Part shown: positions 12,501 through 22,404 of the stretch, in pieces
Layout of the letters: every line of letters starts with the position of its first letter
Numbering within the stretch: position 1 is the first letter of the stretch
Source of the DNA: Trichoplusia ni
Taxonomy: Eukaryota > Arthropoda > Insecta > Lepidoptera > Noctuidae
Assembly (NCBI RefSeq): GCF_003590095.1
Contig: NC_039479.1
Location: 9,610,001 to 9,674,000 of the forward strand
DNA: 64,000 nucleotides
Reading direction: 5' to 3'
The notes under the pieces: generated by a model
Databases searched by the model: none
Seen by the model: the letters and a program-made list of their open reading frames with translations, nothing else
What the model was told of the DNA's origin: nothing
Position numbers and translations under genes: made by a program

Positions 12501-15500
12501 TGTAATGCTCATATGATTTTGCTTGTGCAAAGAAGAAAAAACAGAAGGGCTTAATGAATGGTTTATGTTAAATCCGTAGATAAATCTTAAAAAGCGTTGC
12601 CGCAGTTTAAAAACAAATACGGCTTCAGTCTTAAATCGTTTTACCCAAACACTAAAAAGTTTCACACGAAAACACCACGAAATTTTCATTTCCAAAAACA
12701 TTAAAGAGAAATGTATTCAGCATGACACAAAATGGTAACCACGATTTACAAGTCTTGCAATATTCGCTCTACAGTCGCCGCATTCGGGCGTAAATTACCT
12801 CCAAATGTGTTTTGTTTGTTACAGGGCGGATTTAGTGACTTTGCCGCAAAACGCTAAACTGCACTACAACTTGGCGAACTTTCTACGCGAGACAGAACAA
12901 CAAGACAGCGCCATCAAACATTACAAAGAAGCTTTGAGGTAACAAAGCCGTTTGCCTTAACGCGAACTATCGCGGCCGGAGTTCGCTGAAGTTTATTAGC
13001 TATTCGTCATGTATGCGAGATATTTAACGCTAGACGTGTTTGGAGGAACTATATCATGATAAAATTTTTGTTGGTTCAATATTACTAAAGTTTACATTTA
13101 ATAACATGCGTTCTAAGTACATTCCGTTTTATAGGTCAAGATATACTGGTCATATAAATCCAAGTATCACGTAACACTGTCGATTCCTCTTCAAATGCAC
13201 AGTCCAATGAATGACGAAGGCCTCTTGCGTCCGTTACGCTTGCAATCAAATTGCGTGCCAATCGCCTTTAATTGCCTTGTGGCAGACTCCCCATGCGATA
13301 TACATGAACGTCCAGGCATTACAGCTTGCTAAAGACAGCTTGCCAGCTATTAAATGGGTGAATAGATCCTTAGTAATAGATCCCACTGATATACTTGAAG
13401 TGTTGTAGGCAACTGAGCGGTGTATTGTCCGTTATAGACAGAATCTCTTGTTAGATACAAACTGCTATTAGTTGTGAATAATATTTTGCTATTGTTTTAG
13501 TAATTTCTTGCTGAAGGAAACATGCAACTTAAATAAATCTTGGTATTTTATTCATCTAGTGAACTAGAAAAGTGTAATTAAAAATATATATTCTTTTTTT
13601 ATTGATTATGACGTGTTTGTAGATTATGGCCAAGTTACGCGAGCGCCCACAACAACATTGGCACCTTAGTATCGGGGATGGACAACGCTGAGCACCACTT
13701 CCTGCAAGCCATCAAGTTTAATAAATACCATGTGAACGCACACTATAATCTTGGCAAGCTTTATAAGTAAGTAACCAACATCAATAAAGAAGACATTCAT
13801 CATCATCATCATCATCATCATCAACATCTCCGCCTACAGCAGTCCACTGCTAGACATAGGCCACTTCATATGTTCTCAAGCGCGACCGGTAGACATTGAC
13901 GCTACTAATAATATTGAAATTAATCATATCACACATTTTACTTGGCTATTATTCAAAGACAAAGGCAAAATTTTGTGACCAAAAAGGGTTCGTAATTTTG
14001 GTCTTAAAATTTAGGAAAAGATTCATTTTGAAAGATGTAATGAAAGTACTATTTAAAAGGCAAATGACAACACACAGCAGCTGAAAAACAATATTTACAA
14101 ATAAAGCAATATTTTAGGAAAAATGGAAAGCCGATTCAAGCAATATCAATGTTGGAGAAATGCATATGGCTACAGCCGAGGTTCGTACAAGCACACGTGG
14201 AACTCCTGACGCTGAGGACAGAGAATGAGAAGCAAAGGATACTGACGCGCCTGGTGGACCTGGAACCGAACAATTGGGAGCATTATGTGCTGTACGGGGA
14301 CTGGTTGAGGAGTAGAGGTGAGTTGAATGTGGTGTAGGTATCAGGCCAGAATAGAAGAGAGTGCGGTGTGCACAATTTTGGTCTTCCGTCTATTTGTCTA
14401 CGCTGACGCAATGTAAATGCTGGTGGTCATGTTACGTTCAACATAATTGTTTTTATTATTTTAAATTTTTATTTATTAAGTAGATATTACACTTTATCTC
14501 ATGTTAAAAGCTAAAACTTATCATCGAAAGTTGAACGAAAATGTAAATCTATTAACATCAAACGTATTGATTTGAGTGACACTGTTCATCGTCCTAGCCT
14601 TTTTTCACTATAGCTGTCAATAACAATAACAAGGTCACCAGTTTATCTTCTAAAATGGAACCATAATATCCAAGGTCCAAATGATATGAAATATAAAAAA
14701 AATAGAATTTCAATTAAATCATAATCTAAATGTAGTTTCCATTTTAGGGTTACCAGCACCTGCAGCAAAATACTATTTAGAAGCCACTAGACTAAGTTTT
14801 AGGTACCGAGGGGTGGACAGAAACGTGAGAGCGGACCTGATCACTTTTAGGTATACAGCCCTAATGTACCGCTCGCTGGGACAGAAGTCCAGGACACTAC
14901 AGCTGTTAACAAGGTCAGTAATGAAACCTGTCTAAACCCATTGACCCCATAGACCCCATTGTATGAAGGATTGCTACACCTTGCCATACACCATACACCG
15001 ACACAAGACGCGGAAGACGTAGCACGGCAGTTCAGGTTTAGTCAGTAAAAGTCTGACACTACTCATTTCCTCCGCCGAGGGAGTGGGTGTCCATGAGGAT
15101 TCCCCGAATACGTACCAAAAAAAATGGCCTCATAGACCCCACAAACCTTATACATAACCTCATATACTTTAACATGGCTTTTTGATAGGTTATTACAAAT
15201 ATACTCTTCTATTATAGGTCCTAAGAGAACTGTGATAAAGCCCCAAAATTCAATTAAAAATTACTTTATGATTTGATTCATTTAATACGTTTCTACTGGA
15301 CCCACGATAATTACTAGAATACGGCTTCGAATCTGTTCTACAACAATCTGATGTAAAACGAAAGTATTTTCAGAAGCTCCTTTTAAAAAATGAATTTGAA
15401 ATAACAAACTTTCTAGAAGGTCACTTTAAAAAATCTATTTACATAAAATTAATTTAAAAACGATTATAACCAATTTCGCAATTTAGAAACTTTTTCTAAT

Positions 15501-17286
15501 CTAAAATTGAATTGGTTAGAGATAAGTAATTGGTTTTTATGTTGAATTATTTTATTTCAACAGGTAACAAGAAAATTTTAAACTTATCACTGTGTTCAAA
15601 GTGTTCAAATATTGCTTAATAACTTGCATGTTTTATTTTATTTTGACTGCAAGGATAGCCGAGTGGTTGAGGTTATCACGCCAAACCCACTTTGCGCGAC
15701 CTGTTGCGGGTTCGATCCCCGCGTAGGACAAGCATTTGTGCGATCCACGAATACTTGTTCTGAGTCTGGGTGTCTTTGTGCATGTGAATTGTATGTATGT
15801 AAAACCCGCCGCGACACAAGGATTAAATTCTTTAGTGCAGGAGGCGTTTTTTTTTTTAAAAAGGTATATTGAAACTTCCATAATTTCAATGTCGCGTTAT
15901 AACCATACCAATTCCAGACATATGGACAAATTAATTAAAATCATTCACAGCATAATTAATTAACGTAATGGAATGTATTAGATGGCATACGTGGCGCCGG
16001 GGGTGGCCGAGTGCAGCCGCCGCACACATGTACCTAAGAGACTGGCGACTCAAAATGGAGTTGGAGGGTCGAGCACAAATATACTCGAAAGCCGTCAACC
16101 CTACTGTAAGTAAAACTCTTATTTTTTGCATAGTCGTGTTACTTTAAAGCAAAACCTGGAACAACCCCTTTCTATTTTTTTCTTTAAAAATGTAGGTTTT
16201 CAATTATACGTGCCATATATTTTTGTAAATGAAATGAAATGAAATCATTTATTCTGTAAGTAGGATACATCATCACTTTTACATGTCTTATGTTTTTGAG
16301 AACGCTGGAGTCGACATTTCCTATCTGACTACCCTGAGAAGAAATGTCGAAACGAACTCAAGGGGTCACAGTTTCTTTTGAAGTCCAGACAAGTGTAGAC
16401 GTTGAAAACAAAATTTTAACATCCCACATAGGTTGTCCACCTATGTGGACCTCCTGCTGTGTATTTATCGAATATACAATAACAAACGGATTTGGCTAAG
16501 GATAGGTTAAATGGAAATAATCCCTATCGTCAATTATTTGTCATATCATTATCATGTCTCAAAAAGTAAAGTTATTTCCATATTTTATAATTGTATGTGA
16601 TAATGTAACAGAATCCAAAGTAGTGGTCAATCATTACAATGTAGGTTTTAATACTGATGACAGAGACTGTTGCAACAAACTTACAACATACGTATTAAAC
16701 GAAGTACCAAGTCACAGGTGGACGCTCAAAAAGATACCACTTCAGTATTCAATCGATAGCACTGCAATTAAAAGTTCTGTAGTTACAAAGTAACTATTGG
16801 TTGGACACCTAGAAATTAATGGAAAAATCAATGATATGAACGTCGAGACTAGGATATTCAAGTGATATATTATTAAAAGTTAAATATGTATGGTCCTATA
16901 AAATCCCTAGAATATGATAAGGTTATTGAAAGACTTGCTTAATTCATTTATTTTTACAGAAATCAACAAAATGCTTTGACCACTCCCAACTGGCGGTTGC
17001 GGCGAAAGAAGAAAGAATACCTCAAAAAGAAATAAAAAACAAAACTGTAGATGCTAAAAGTGCTAAAAACAAAAGTGATAGAAATGATAGTGACAATAGA
17101 TCGTGCGCGACCAAAAAACGTAATCTATCTGTTTCATCACAAATAAAAACGACTCACAACAAATCCGAGATCGGATTGAAAGACAAAAAGTGTACCTTGC
17201 ATAGAAAAGATAAGAAGAAGAACAGCGGTGTTATAGCAAACATTGGTACGCCCCTCGCGGAGCACATACTTATGAAAACTTATTAA
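3400..17286 (+). CDS. Tmtc1: TMTC1-like protein O-mannosyltransferase, 13 exons, 5' partial
   Basis: The exons are 3400-3577, 4074-4147, 5975-6112, 7100-7276, 7610-7799, 8486-8607, 8869-9033, 12825-12938, 13623-13766, 14118-14317, 14748-14913, 15982-16105 and 16960-17286. All introns are GT-AG and all phases fit, giving 2119 coding bases (about 705 residues) up to the TAA stop. Family members are multi-pass ER membrane proteins (GT-C fold) with luminal TPRs; vertebrate TMTC1-4 O-mannosylate cadherin domains. Visible here are several hydrophobic segments in exons 1-7, the DUF1736 region (DWQMGSVPL, exon 5) and TPR-like sequence from exon 8. The stretch LPQNAKLHYNLANFL and the following SYASAHNNIGTL resemble TMTC1 more than TMTC2, 3 or 4, as judged from memory. 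The N-terminus with the acidic catalytic loop is upstream of the window. The C-terminus is unusual: few TPRs, then a Lys/Asn/Ser-rich tail. Confidence 0.93.
4074..4147 (+). CDS. Tmtc1: TMTC1 window exon 2
   Basis: It encodes VAGVVGRADVLACIFFLSS and so continues the HTEAVAG motif straight across the intron. VAG-x-VGRAD is among the most conserved strings of the family. The donor is GTAAGC and the exit phase is 2. Confidence 0.93.
4365..4596 (+). repeat. ACTAGCTGTTGCCCGCGAC interspersed repeat, near full length
   Basis: It begins ACTAGCTGTTGCCCGCGACT and passes through CCTATTAGTCACAGCGTGAT and AGTAGTTCCTGAGATTAGCG. It then has a CAAA-rich stretch and ends TATATTAGTATAGA. Other copies are at 8160, 10789, 34069, 35270 and 41790. 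No protein is encoded. The tail resembles RTE-type LINE 3' ends, so it is probably a non-autonomous LINE-dependent element; the exact family is unsure. Confidence 0.75.
5474..5575 (-). repeat. Fold-back family fragment, diverged
   Basis: Read on the - strand it has CTCACGCGTATTTAT, then a degraded CTAGGTTCTAACC segment, then GGAGTCCTTAATCATAA and GACGTGGC. The order is the same as in the 50109 copy. It is diverged and both ends are lost. Confidence 0.5.
5975..6112 (+). CDS. Tmtc1: TMTC1 window exon 3
   Basis: The acceptor is TTATTTCTAG and the donor is GTATTG. It encodes a Lys/Cys-containing polar turn followed by MLAKETGIMIFILNLAFDF. The AKETG motif plus the hydrophobic helix is standard for TMTC proteins. 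It enters and leaves with split codons. Confidence 0.93.
6113..7099 (+). other. TMTC1 intron, nothing recognised
   Basis: AT-rich sequence with no recognisable repeat, RNA gene or open frame of note. Confidence 0.7.
7100..7276 (+). CDS. Tmtc1: TMTC1 window exon 4
   Basis: It encodes a basic cytosolic-type turn (KIEKK), a hydrophobic helix (VVVSLALLVCLRLALL) and SFSPQDNPTAFHPSFFVR. The QDNP-x-x-F motif precedes the DUF1736 core in TMTC1. The donor is GTAACA. The overlapping frame that starts MHWVINPSHQGG is a shadow. Confidence 0.93.
7610..7799 (+). CDS. Tmtc1: TMTC1 window exon 5, DUF1736 core
   Basis: It encodes NWWLLLCPWTLSHDWQMGS and then VPLITSGWDPRNL, the most diagnostic part of the family. 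A membrane segment with Leu and Cys runs follows. The acceptor is TTGTTCTAG, the donor is GTAAGT, and the exon leaves in phase 0. Confidence 0.95.
7800..8485 (+). other. TMTC1 intron with one interspersed repeat
   Basis: The intron is occupied in its second half by the repeat at 8160-8411. The rest is plain AT-rich sequence. Confidence 0.75.
8160..8411 (+). repeat. ACTAGCTGTTGCCCGCGAC interspersed repeat, full length
   Basis: The copy starts ACTAGCTGTTGGCAGCGACT and ends TATATTAGTATAGAT. It contains CTCCTATTAGTCGCAGCGTG, GGTCTATTCAACACAAAAC and CCAGTAGTTCCTGAGATTAG. It is in the same orientation as the host gene. Confidence 0.78.
8486..8607 (+). CDS. Tmtc1: TMTC1 window exon 6
   Basis: It encodes PFVPASNLLVTVGFVIAERV followed by LYIP. 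The PFxPASNL-x-x-x-VGFVxAER string is nearly invariant in the family. The donor GTATTT is slightly weak. The exit phase (2) is completed by the next exon to give the Ser of SVG. Confidence 0.94.
8869..9033 (+). CDS. Tmtc1: TMTC1 window exon 7, last membrane segments
   Basis: It encodes SVGSVIITAYGVQL, then a hydrophobic helix (VVLAVGLAILAASGV), then RRNADWRDRATLLR. The NxDWR motif marks the junction between the membrane domain and the TPR region. The donor is GTAAGC. Confidence 0.93.
9250..9330 (+). mobile_element. Decayed fragment of SINE family 2
   Basis: TCATCACGCCAAACAAACC, GTGCGTAGGGTAAACG and TTTGTGTGATCCATAAGTGC follow in the order seen in the intact copy at 15648. Box A is lost and box B is mutated. 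Confidence 0.5.
9343..9420 (-). mobile_element. RTE-type LINE 3' end, with (CAT)n tail
   Basis: On the - strand the sequence reads LGEAYVQQWTAIG and then a stop inside a (TGA)n microsatellite. EAYVQQWT followed by (ATG)n is the typical C-terminus and tail of RTE/BovB-like reverse transcriptases in moths. Only the last tens of bases remain, which is usual for 5'-truncated insertions. Confidence 0.65.
10789..11090 (+). repeat. ACTAGCTGTTGCCCGCGAC interspersed repeat with internal duplication
   Basis: The copy begins ACTAGCTGTTTCCCGCGACT and ends CTTTAGCTTTATATATT. A 21-base block (TTTTCCCTGTTTTTTTCCACA) is duplicated head to tail at about 10873-10914, which other copies do not show. Confidence 0.75.
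11737..11815 (+). repeat. RTE-like 3' tail fragment
   Basis: TGTGTATGAGTCTGTCTGC is followed by GAACGGATGAAACGATTTTG and a T/G-rich TTTGTTTGTTTG run. This wording is frequent at LINE 3' ends in insects. The assignment is tentative. Confidence 0.4.
12825..12938 (+). CDS. Tmtc1: TMTC1 window exon 8, first TPR
   Basis: The acceptor is TTTGTTACAG and the donor is GTAACA. It encodes LPQNAKLHYNLANFLRET and then AIKHYKEALRL, a canonical TPR helix pair with Leu, Gly/Ala, Tyr and Ala at the expected spacing. The LP-x-NAK-x-HYN wording is the best single match to TMTC1 over its paralogues. Confidence 0.93.
12939..13622 (+). other. TMTC1 intron, nothing recognised
   Basis: AT-rich sequence. A 65-codon open frame at 13211-13408 has no family resemblance and no matching splice context, so it is not called. 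Confidence 0.65.
13623..13766 (+). CDS. Tmtc1: TMTC1 window exon 9, second and third TPR
   Basis: It encodes LWPSYASAHNNIGTLVSGMD, AEHHFLQAIKFNKYHVNAHY and NLGKLY. The donor is GTAAGT directly after TTATAA. A reader who missed the splice would hit TAA two codons later. The short second helix (SGMDNAEHHF) parallels the shortened TPR of vertebrate TMTC1 at the same place. Confidence 0.92.
13797..13895 (-). mobile_element. RTE-type LINE 3' end, with (CAT)n tail
   Basis: A (CAT)n run at 13797-13823 is followed by CGCCTACAGCAGTCCACTGC and TAGACATAGGCCACTTC, the same block as at 9343 and in the same orientation. It lies in the TMTC1 intron between exons 9 and 10. Confidence 0.62.
14118..14317 (+). 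CDS. Tmtc1: TMTC1 window exon 10, TPR region
   Basis: It encodes KKNGKPIQAISMLEKCIWLQ, a clear TPR, followed by PRFVQAHVELLTL and a less regular repeat ending in NNWEHYVLYGDWLRSRG. The donor is GTGAGT and the exit phase is 1. Confidence 0.92.
14748..14913 (+). CDS. Tmtc1: TMTC1 window exon 11
   Basis: It encodes LPAPAAKYYLEATRLSFRYR followed by a basic, weakly TPR-like helix (RADLITFRYTALMYRSLG). The donor is GTCAGT. Similarity to vertebrate TMTC1 fades here. The exon is supported by phase fit on both sides and by an open, compositionally coding-like frame. Confidence 0.85.
15034..15110 (+). repeat. Fragment with GGTTTAGTCAGTAAAAGTCT motif
   Basis: GGTTTAGTCAGTAAAAGTCT is followed by GACACTACTCATTTCCTCCG and a GGGAG/CCCC segment. 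I recall this as a common dispersed motif in moth genomes. A short relative (GGTTTAGTAAGTAGAAGTCT) occurs at 57688. Confidence 0.4.
15648..15857 (+). mobile_element. tRNA-derived SINE, family 2, full length
   Basis: The head is AAGGATAGCCGAGTGGTTGA, with box A at 15656-15668 and box B GGTTCGATCCC at 15709-15719. The body passes through GTTCTGAGTCTGGGTGTC and GCGACACAAGGATTAAATTC and ends in a T-run. This is the best-preserved copy here. Open frames on both strands across it are artefacts. Confidence 0.8.
15982..16105 (+). CDS. Tmtc1: TMTC1 window exon 12
   Basis: It encodes WHTWRRGWPSAAAAHMYLRD followed by WRLKMELEGRAQIYSKAVNP, a Trp/Arg-rich helix-forming stretch. The acceptor (GAATGTATTAG) has a poor pyrimidine tract. 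Entry phase, exit phase and the GTAAGT donor all fit the neighbours, which is the main support. Confidence 0.82.
16106..16959 (+). other. Last TMTC1 intron with a LINE tail
   Basis: It holds the reverse LINE 3' end at 16225-16395. A 79-codon open frame at 16554-16793 is not recognised and is treated as chance. Confidence 0.65.
16225..16395 (-). mobile_element. LINE 3' end with (CATTT)n tail
   Basis: On the - strand CCTACTTACAGAATAAATGA is followed by (TTTCA)n, a typical moth LINE terminus. Upstream on that strand is GTGACCCCTTGAGTTCGTTT, then TTTCTTCTCAGGG. No open reading frame remains. A Jockey or CR1-like family is likely but not proven. Confidence 0.55.
16960..17286 (+). CDS. Tmtc1: TMTC1 last exon, lysine-rich C-terminal tail
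   Basis: The acceptor is TATTTTTACAG. It encodes 108 residues and the TAA stop. The first part is rich in Lys, Asn, Ser and Asp (IKNKTVDAKSAKNKSDRNDS), a further basic cluster is KDKKKN, and the end is IANIGTPLAEHILMKTY. There is no TPR pattern. AT-rich codons (AAA, AAC, AAT) differ from the GC-richer exons 1-5. The final block looks ordered and may be conserved, while the middle looks disordered. Confidence 0.85.
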   Translation, partial: KSTKCFDHSQLAVAAKEERIPQKEIKNKTVDAKSAKNKSDRNDSDNRSCATKKRNLSVSSQIKTTHNKSEIGLKDKKCTLHRKDKKKNSGVIANIGTPLAEHILMKTY

Positions 17287-18785
17287 TTTTATGGATTTTA
17301 TATCGTTTGAGACAAGCACTTGAGACACGGGGCCACTTAGTAGTGATTGAAAATATTAACACTTATACAAATGGAAATAAAATTCAATTCACATTTGGAG
17401 AACTCATTTTTTAAATGTATCTTCTTTCAATATAAGATTGACTGGACTCCCAATCGAATGACAGGCCTGATTTAAAAGGTCCTATGTCTCAAATGTTTGT
17501 TCATGTTCAATACCTCAAGTGATTTAAGTGACCGTGAGTGAAATATTTTGACAAGAACCTTACAATATTATCCATCTGATTTGGAGTGTGATATTTTGAG
17601 CGTGTACGTTTTTTTTTCGTAGGAACCGCTTCGCCGTTTTGTTGAAAACGTTAGTTTTAGATACGCCGACAATATCGCAAGATGTAGTTAAGAGCATTCA
17701 TCGATTTTGGAAACTTTTAGAGAGATGAGTTTCTGAATTGGATGTCATTAGATAGAAAACTAATTTAAACGATGTGTAGCGATAATGAAAATGAGAAACG
17801 ATCTATTTTTGTCAGAGTGTGAGGGGTGATTTATATGAAATGCACAAACATTTTTACGCTAGCATTAGATATTTATAATAATTATGATCAACCGTTTGAA
17901 TATTCACTGGAATTGACGTTCGTAAAATGTCTTATATTATTTTATTTATAAACATTGTATAATTCTTTTTGTGCTCATGTTTGATAATATCAAGTTTGTG
18001 ATAAATGTAATCTGATCTCATTTTTTTATAAAACAAATTACTTTAAACACTAAGTTATAACCAAAAATAATTGTTACATTTTTGTACGAATATTGTCACA
18101 TATTCATAATGGTTGAAAATAAAGGCTAAAGGATTGTGCCACAACTAGATAAAGGAACTTGCTTGGCCTTACCAAACACCACGAACGCTTACAGAAGGAA
18201 ACAAGTGGTGTGTCCTCAACAAATAGTACTGTGTGCCTACGTTTTCTGATGTTGACAACTTACAAACAATTGTATGATAATCGCTATAAGGTAATGCTTG
18301 TACTATGAGCTCTTATATAAGACATAGATGAAGAGTCTGTTGCCTTTGTGAAAGTGAGAGAGCAAACTTAAACTATAGCTGTGTCTCGCTTGCACTACGA
18401 CAATACTGCTTCAAGAACTCACAGTGAACACATACATTTTTGTAAAGAAATTACAATTGAGTTAAAATTCTATTTTCGAATGAATTAAATTTAATGAATT
18501 TTGTATTGAAATAATTCGTTAAAATTAATGAAAGACTGAATTTCTAAACACGTTAATACCCGAAACAAAAATCAGAAACCACTCACAAACACATTTCATA
18601 CTTGTATAACTCAAAGTTGTTTACCCACGTCTTGAATAATACATTCGCAAATATAGCTGTCAACGTCAGAATAATAGTGAACGATCTCAATACTTTATAC
18701 AATAAGATGTAAATAATATTTATAAGTATAGACTTTGGCACGTGACAATGCTTTGAATGTACTGAGAATAAACAATTGAATTATA
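17287..18785 (+). other. Probable TMTC1 3' UTR
   Basis: After the stop there is about 1.5 kb of AT-rich sequence without repeats. AATAAA occurs at 17376, 18118 and 18767. Only the last is followed closely by a GT/T-rich stretch (GGTGGTTTCATTGTTTTTTG), which is what a cleavage site needs, so I place the likely end near 18785. Shorter 3' ends remain possible. Confidence 0.5.
18767..18772 (+). terminator. Candidate polyadenylation signal of TMTC1
   Basis: AATAAA followed 16-40 bases later by a G/T-rich downstream element. Weaker alternatives are at 17376 and 18118. Confidence 0.5.
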
Positions 18786-21330
18786 TTCTGGTGGTTTCAT
18801 TGTTTTTTGTGTCTGACATCGATATTAAAGGTCAAATGGGTTTACCGTTATTTATGTTATGATTGATGTCTTTCTAGTTGGTATGTTTGGTATGAAATAG
18901 AACTTGCTATTTAAAAGTATATATGAATTTTCAATTGTTCAAAAATACCAACAATAAAAACATAACAAAAGAGCTATGGAATGATTGCGCAATTCTAAAA
19001 TAGCTACGTGTTCTAGCTCCTATTGTAAATCGCACAACTATTTACATAGAGGATAAAACACATTCCGAAAACACAAATCCAGCTCGCGATAAAATAATAG
19101 AACAAAGAGCACTAAAGAGTCTTGAGGTTTGAATAAGACTTTCCACGTATCAGCACCTCAGTCGGTGTTCCCACTAAACCCCGTCTAATAATACTGCTAA
19201 TCCTTTAGATTGAATCTCACAACAATGGAATCCTAGAACTTGCAACAAGTGGGTAACATATATTCTTCGAAAAACAACTTTATCACGTTGGAGAGGAGTT
19301 GGTTTTTCCGCGTACGTCTAAAGGGGTTTTTATGCAGCCGTTCAAGATTTTAGTGTTGAATAAATAGCGCTGCTTTTATTATTAAAGCGAAATACTCTTG
19401 AAACATGATAATACTTTAGCATCCTAATTTTATCTTTGAATTCATGAATCATAAACAGCAGATAAAAGTTTTTAGCGAAAGAGGTAAGATGTGGTAGTTA
19501 GGCTTTTTTCAATCTTAACATGCTGGCATTAAGGTTTATTCTGACGAGGAAGTACGTAAATCTCGAGCGTTCTTCTACTGGACGTCAAGTTAATGTGCAA
19601 GTCAGGCAAAAAGGTTGATATTAACAGCAAAGAAATGATTGATGAAATAAGGTATCTACCCCTCACATGGTTTCGTCTTAACGTAACCAATAAAGGTAAG
19701 TTACGTAAGTACCTACAAGTAAAATGACTTAAATATAGTATGTTTTTCTTTAATAATCATCATCTTAGATAAAGAGTACAATTATGTAGTATCAGAAAAA
19801 TAGAGCTTGATTATAATTTCATTTACAACCAAATGCTTTTTTCTAAGATTTTAATCAACTGTATACCAAGTAGTCAGTACATAAATAAATAAAGGAAGAT
19901 ATAAATATAGACACAATCATTATTAAACTTACCAAACCCACGTTTGAAACAAATATATTATACCAAGTATAGACCAAGTGCATGTTCTCTACAAACTTCA
20001 AGCAGGAGAATGTGCCCGATATAAAACAAGAAACTCCCTGATACTTTAGACTGGAGAACTATTGCACACCTTCCGATAGGAATTTAGATCAGTTGCTAAA
20101 CATGCACGGGAAAACTGTTAGCTATAAATACTGTTCGGCGTTATGTGATAAAGATAGATAGATCAATGGAGAAATGGATTGATTATGTAGATATGGATGC
20201 TGTGGTGGTCGCCAGCTAACCAATGATTATGGTTCATAAATTAGAAAATAATAAAAAATTTAAAAGCAGAATATTGTAAATTAAGAATACTTTCAGGTTG
20301 TAGGTGAGGATGGTTTGCATAATTAGATCATTAAATTCCCGTAATAATAGTGTAAAAATGTTATTCTTAATTTTATGAGATTAAAATGAGGATTTTTTTT
20401 GCATTATTTTCGAAATGGAAAAATGAATTTTGTAATCAGTTGCCCCATTACATTTAACTATAAATTGTTGGTAGAGCGTTTATCCAAAACTCTACAACGA
20501 CTAAAATTCCAACAAATCACTTTAATACCCACAGTTAAATAACTAATCGACTCCCGATAACAGTTTAACAAAGCCAATAAATAAAAATCCCGAGAAAACT
20601 AATTTTGAACATAAAAACAAAATAAACAGTTTACTCATTAAATACTTGGGGAACATTGGCTCTCCGGATCAAAGTTTAAATTAGACGAAATAGTTGCAAG
20701 TTCTCGCGAGCCGGACTGGTGACAAATCCTTGGTAATCACCACTTCGAGACTACACTCAAATTGAAAATTTGTTGTAAATTATGTTTAGCGGTTGAGTTA
20801 AGATGTGATGCGCTAAGTTCGATGCAGGGTTTAACAGGTTTTTTTACTTTGTTTCCACGCCTGTAGATGGAGTCTTGCTCTTAGAGTGACGATGCAATTT
20901 TGTTAAAATGGCATAATAAATGTTCAAGATAGTTTATCTCAGGCAAAGGTTTGTCGTTGATGTTTTAATGGACTATAATATCTGCATTGACTTGTGGAAA
21001 TAGCTACATGATTTTATTCGATTACATATAAATTAAATTTCAGTTTAAGAGATCTGTAGAATGTTGAATTAATTTACGTTGTTAAATTTGTTCAAATTTT
21101 ATATCAAGTAGAACATATTCTACTGGTCTTTAAAGCGATATATCTATCGTAAACAAACATGAACAAATTGCTTTTCAAACTGGCAACCATTTTTCATGTG
21201 GTAACTAACTAAAACAAACAGACAACAAACTAAAAACTTGAAATCTCTTTTAAACTGCAGACGTTTCTCACCGGTCTTGTAAATATATGAGCACAGGAGC
21301 TACCATCTTCTACTAAAGAAACGTCGCAGC
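18786..21330. other. Intergenic-looking DNA, nothing recognised
   Basis: AT-rich sequence with no exon, repeat family or RNA gene that I can name. Confidence 0.6.
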
Positions 21331-21428
21331 TGTGTTACGCCGTGCTATGTCGTGCTACGCCGTGCTACGCCGTGCTGCGCTGTGCTACGCCATGCTACGA
21401 AGCGCTACGCCACACTACACCATGTAGA
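21331..21428. repeat. 10-bp tandem repeat, about 9 units of TACGCCGTGC
   Basis: Units read TACGCCGTGC, TATGTCGTGC, TACGCCGTGC, TACGCCGTGC, TGCGCTGTGC, TACGCCATGC, TACGAAGCGC, TACGCCACAC. The period is exactly 10 and the array decays from left to right. The open frame across it is a product of the repeat. Confidence 0.85.
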
Positions 21429-22404
21429 GCAATGTCTCGTTTTTACTACTGCAACTGCTAAACTTAGAGAGGTCATAGTAAGCTCCCTAGAGTTAAGAAT
21501 CTGCATACATAAGGCAGTATCAATTTCCGGCAAATTTCGGCGATTTTGGTATCTAAACGACAAGTGGTTAGCATAATTATAGAGTTTCTTTTAGGTCAAA
21601 CCATCAAAACTATTTATAACTTTTATTTTATTCAAGCAATCTCAGCATAATAAATGCAACGTTTATCTAAGAGATTTTAACAAGTATTAAGCGCGTGAGT
21701 AACCTAGCTTATACCACGATATGTATGGGTAGAGTGTGTGCAACAGATGGAAGCTACTGCATACTTCTGAAGAGAACGGTTTATTCTGCTTTGAGAATGA
21801 GAAAAAATTACGCGTAGTTCTCTTAAAGTAGTAAAGGTCCTGTTTTTATCTGACGATAGCTATGTACATTAGTCAACAAAAAAATAAGCTAAGTACTTTA
21901 ATTTTGTCATGATTTAGCATCATGACATATTATAACAAGACTAAAATAATAAATGAATGTTGATAGGTAGGTACTCTAGGTACCTATACTTATACCAATC
22001 CACAAAAACCTATTGCTATGAGGCTCTAGCAAAGAGCACATTGAAAAGTTAATTGCAATTCCAGTGAAATTCTCAAAATAAGCTAATCATTACCAAAAAT
22101 TCTGAAGAACTTAGATAGATGCAGGAATATGTTCATCATAGTGTGACAAAGTAAGTGTTAGGTATTGTTTAGCGGCGGTAGTAAGGAACACGTATGCTGC
22201 GACACGTTCCGCGAGTTAGATGTGAGATGTTCCGGATGCGACGGATATTAAACTAGTAGGACCTTACGTAAGTTTTAAAGAAAATTATTTCTTGAAAAGG
22301 TAATTGAATTAGGTAATATTTTCTGCGTAAACTGTGCCGCTCTACCTAGAAAAGTTACAATTTTCCGACCTGGATTTTTTGCAGCAAAGTAAGGTAGTTC
22401 ATAT

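Larger units (their letters stand above)
9034..12824 (+). other. Largest TMTC1 intron (3.8 kb)
   Basis: It holds a decayed SINE (9250-9330), an RTE-type LINE 3' end (9343-9420), one ACTAGCTGTT repeat (10789-11090) and an RTE-like tail near 11737. The remaining roughly 3 kb show no recognisable features. The scattered open frames are short and not conserved-looking. Confidence 0.7.
14914..15981 (+). other. TMTC1 intron with SINE and short repeat
   Basis: It holds the repeat fragment at 15034-15110 and the SINE at 15648-15857. The rest is AT-rich sequence without recognisable content. Confidence 0.7.
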
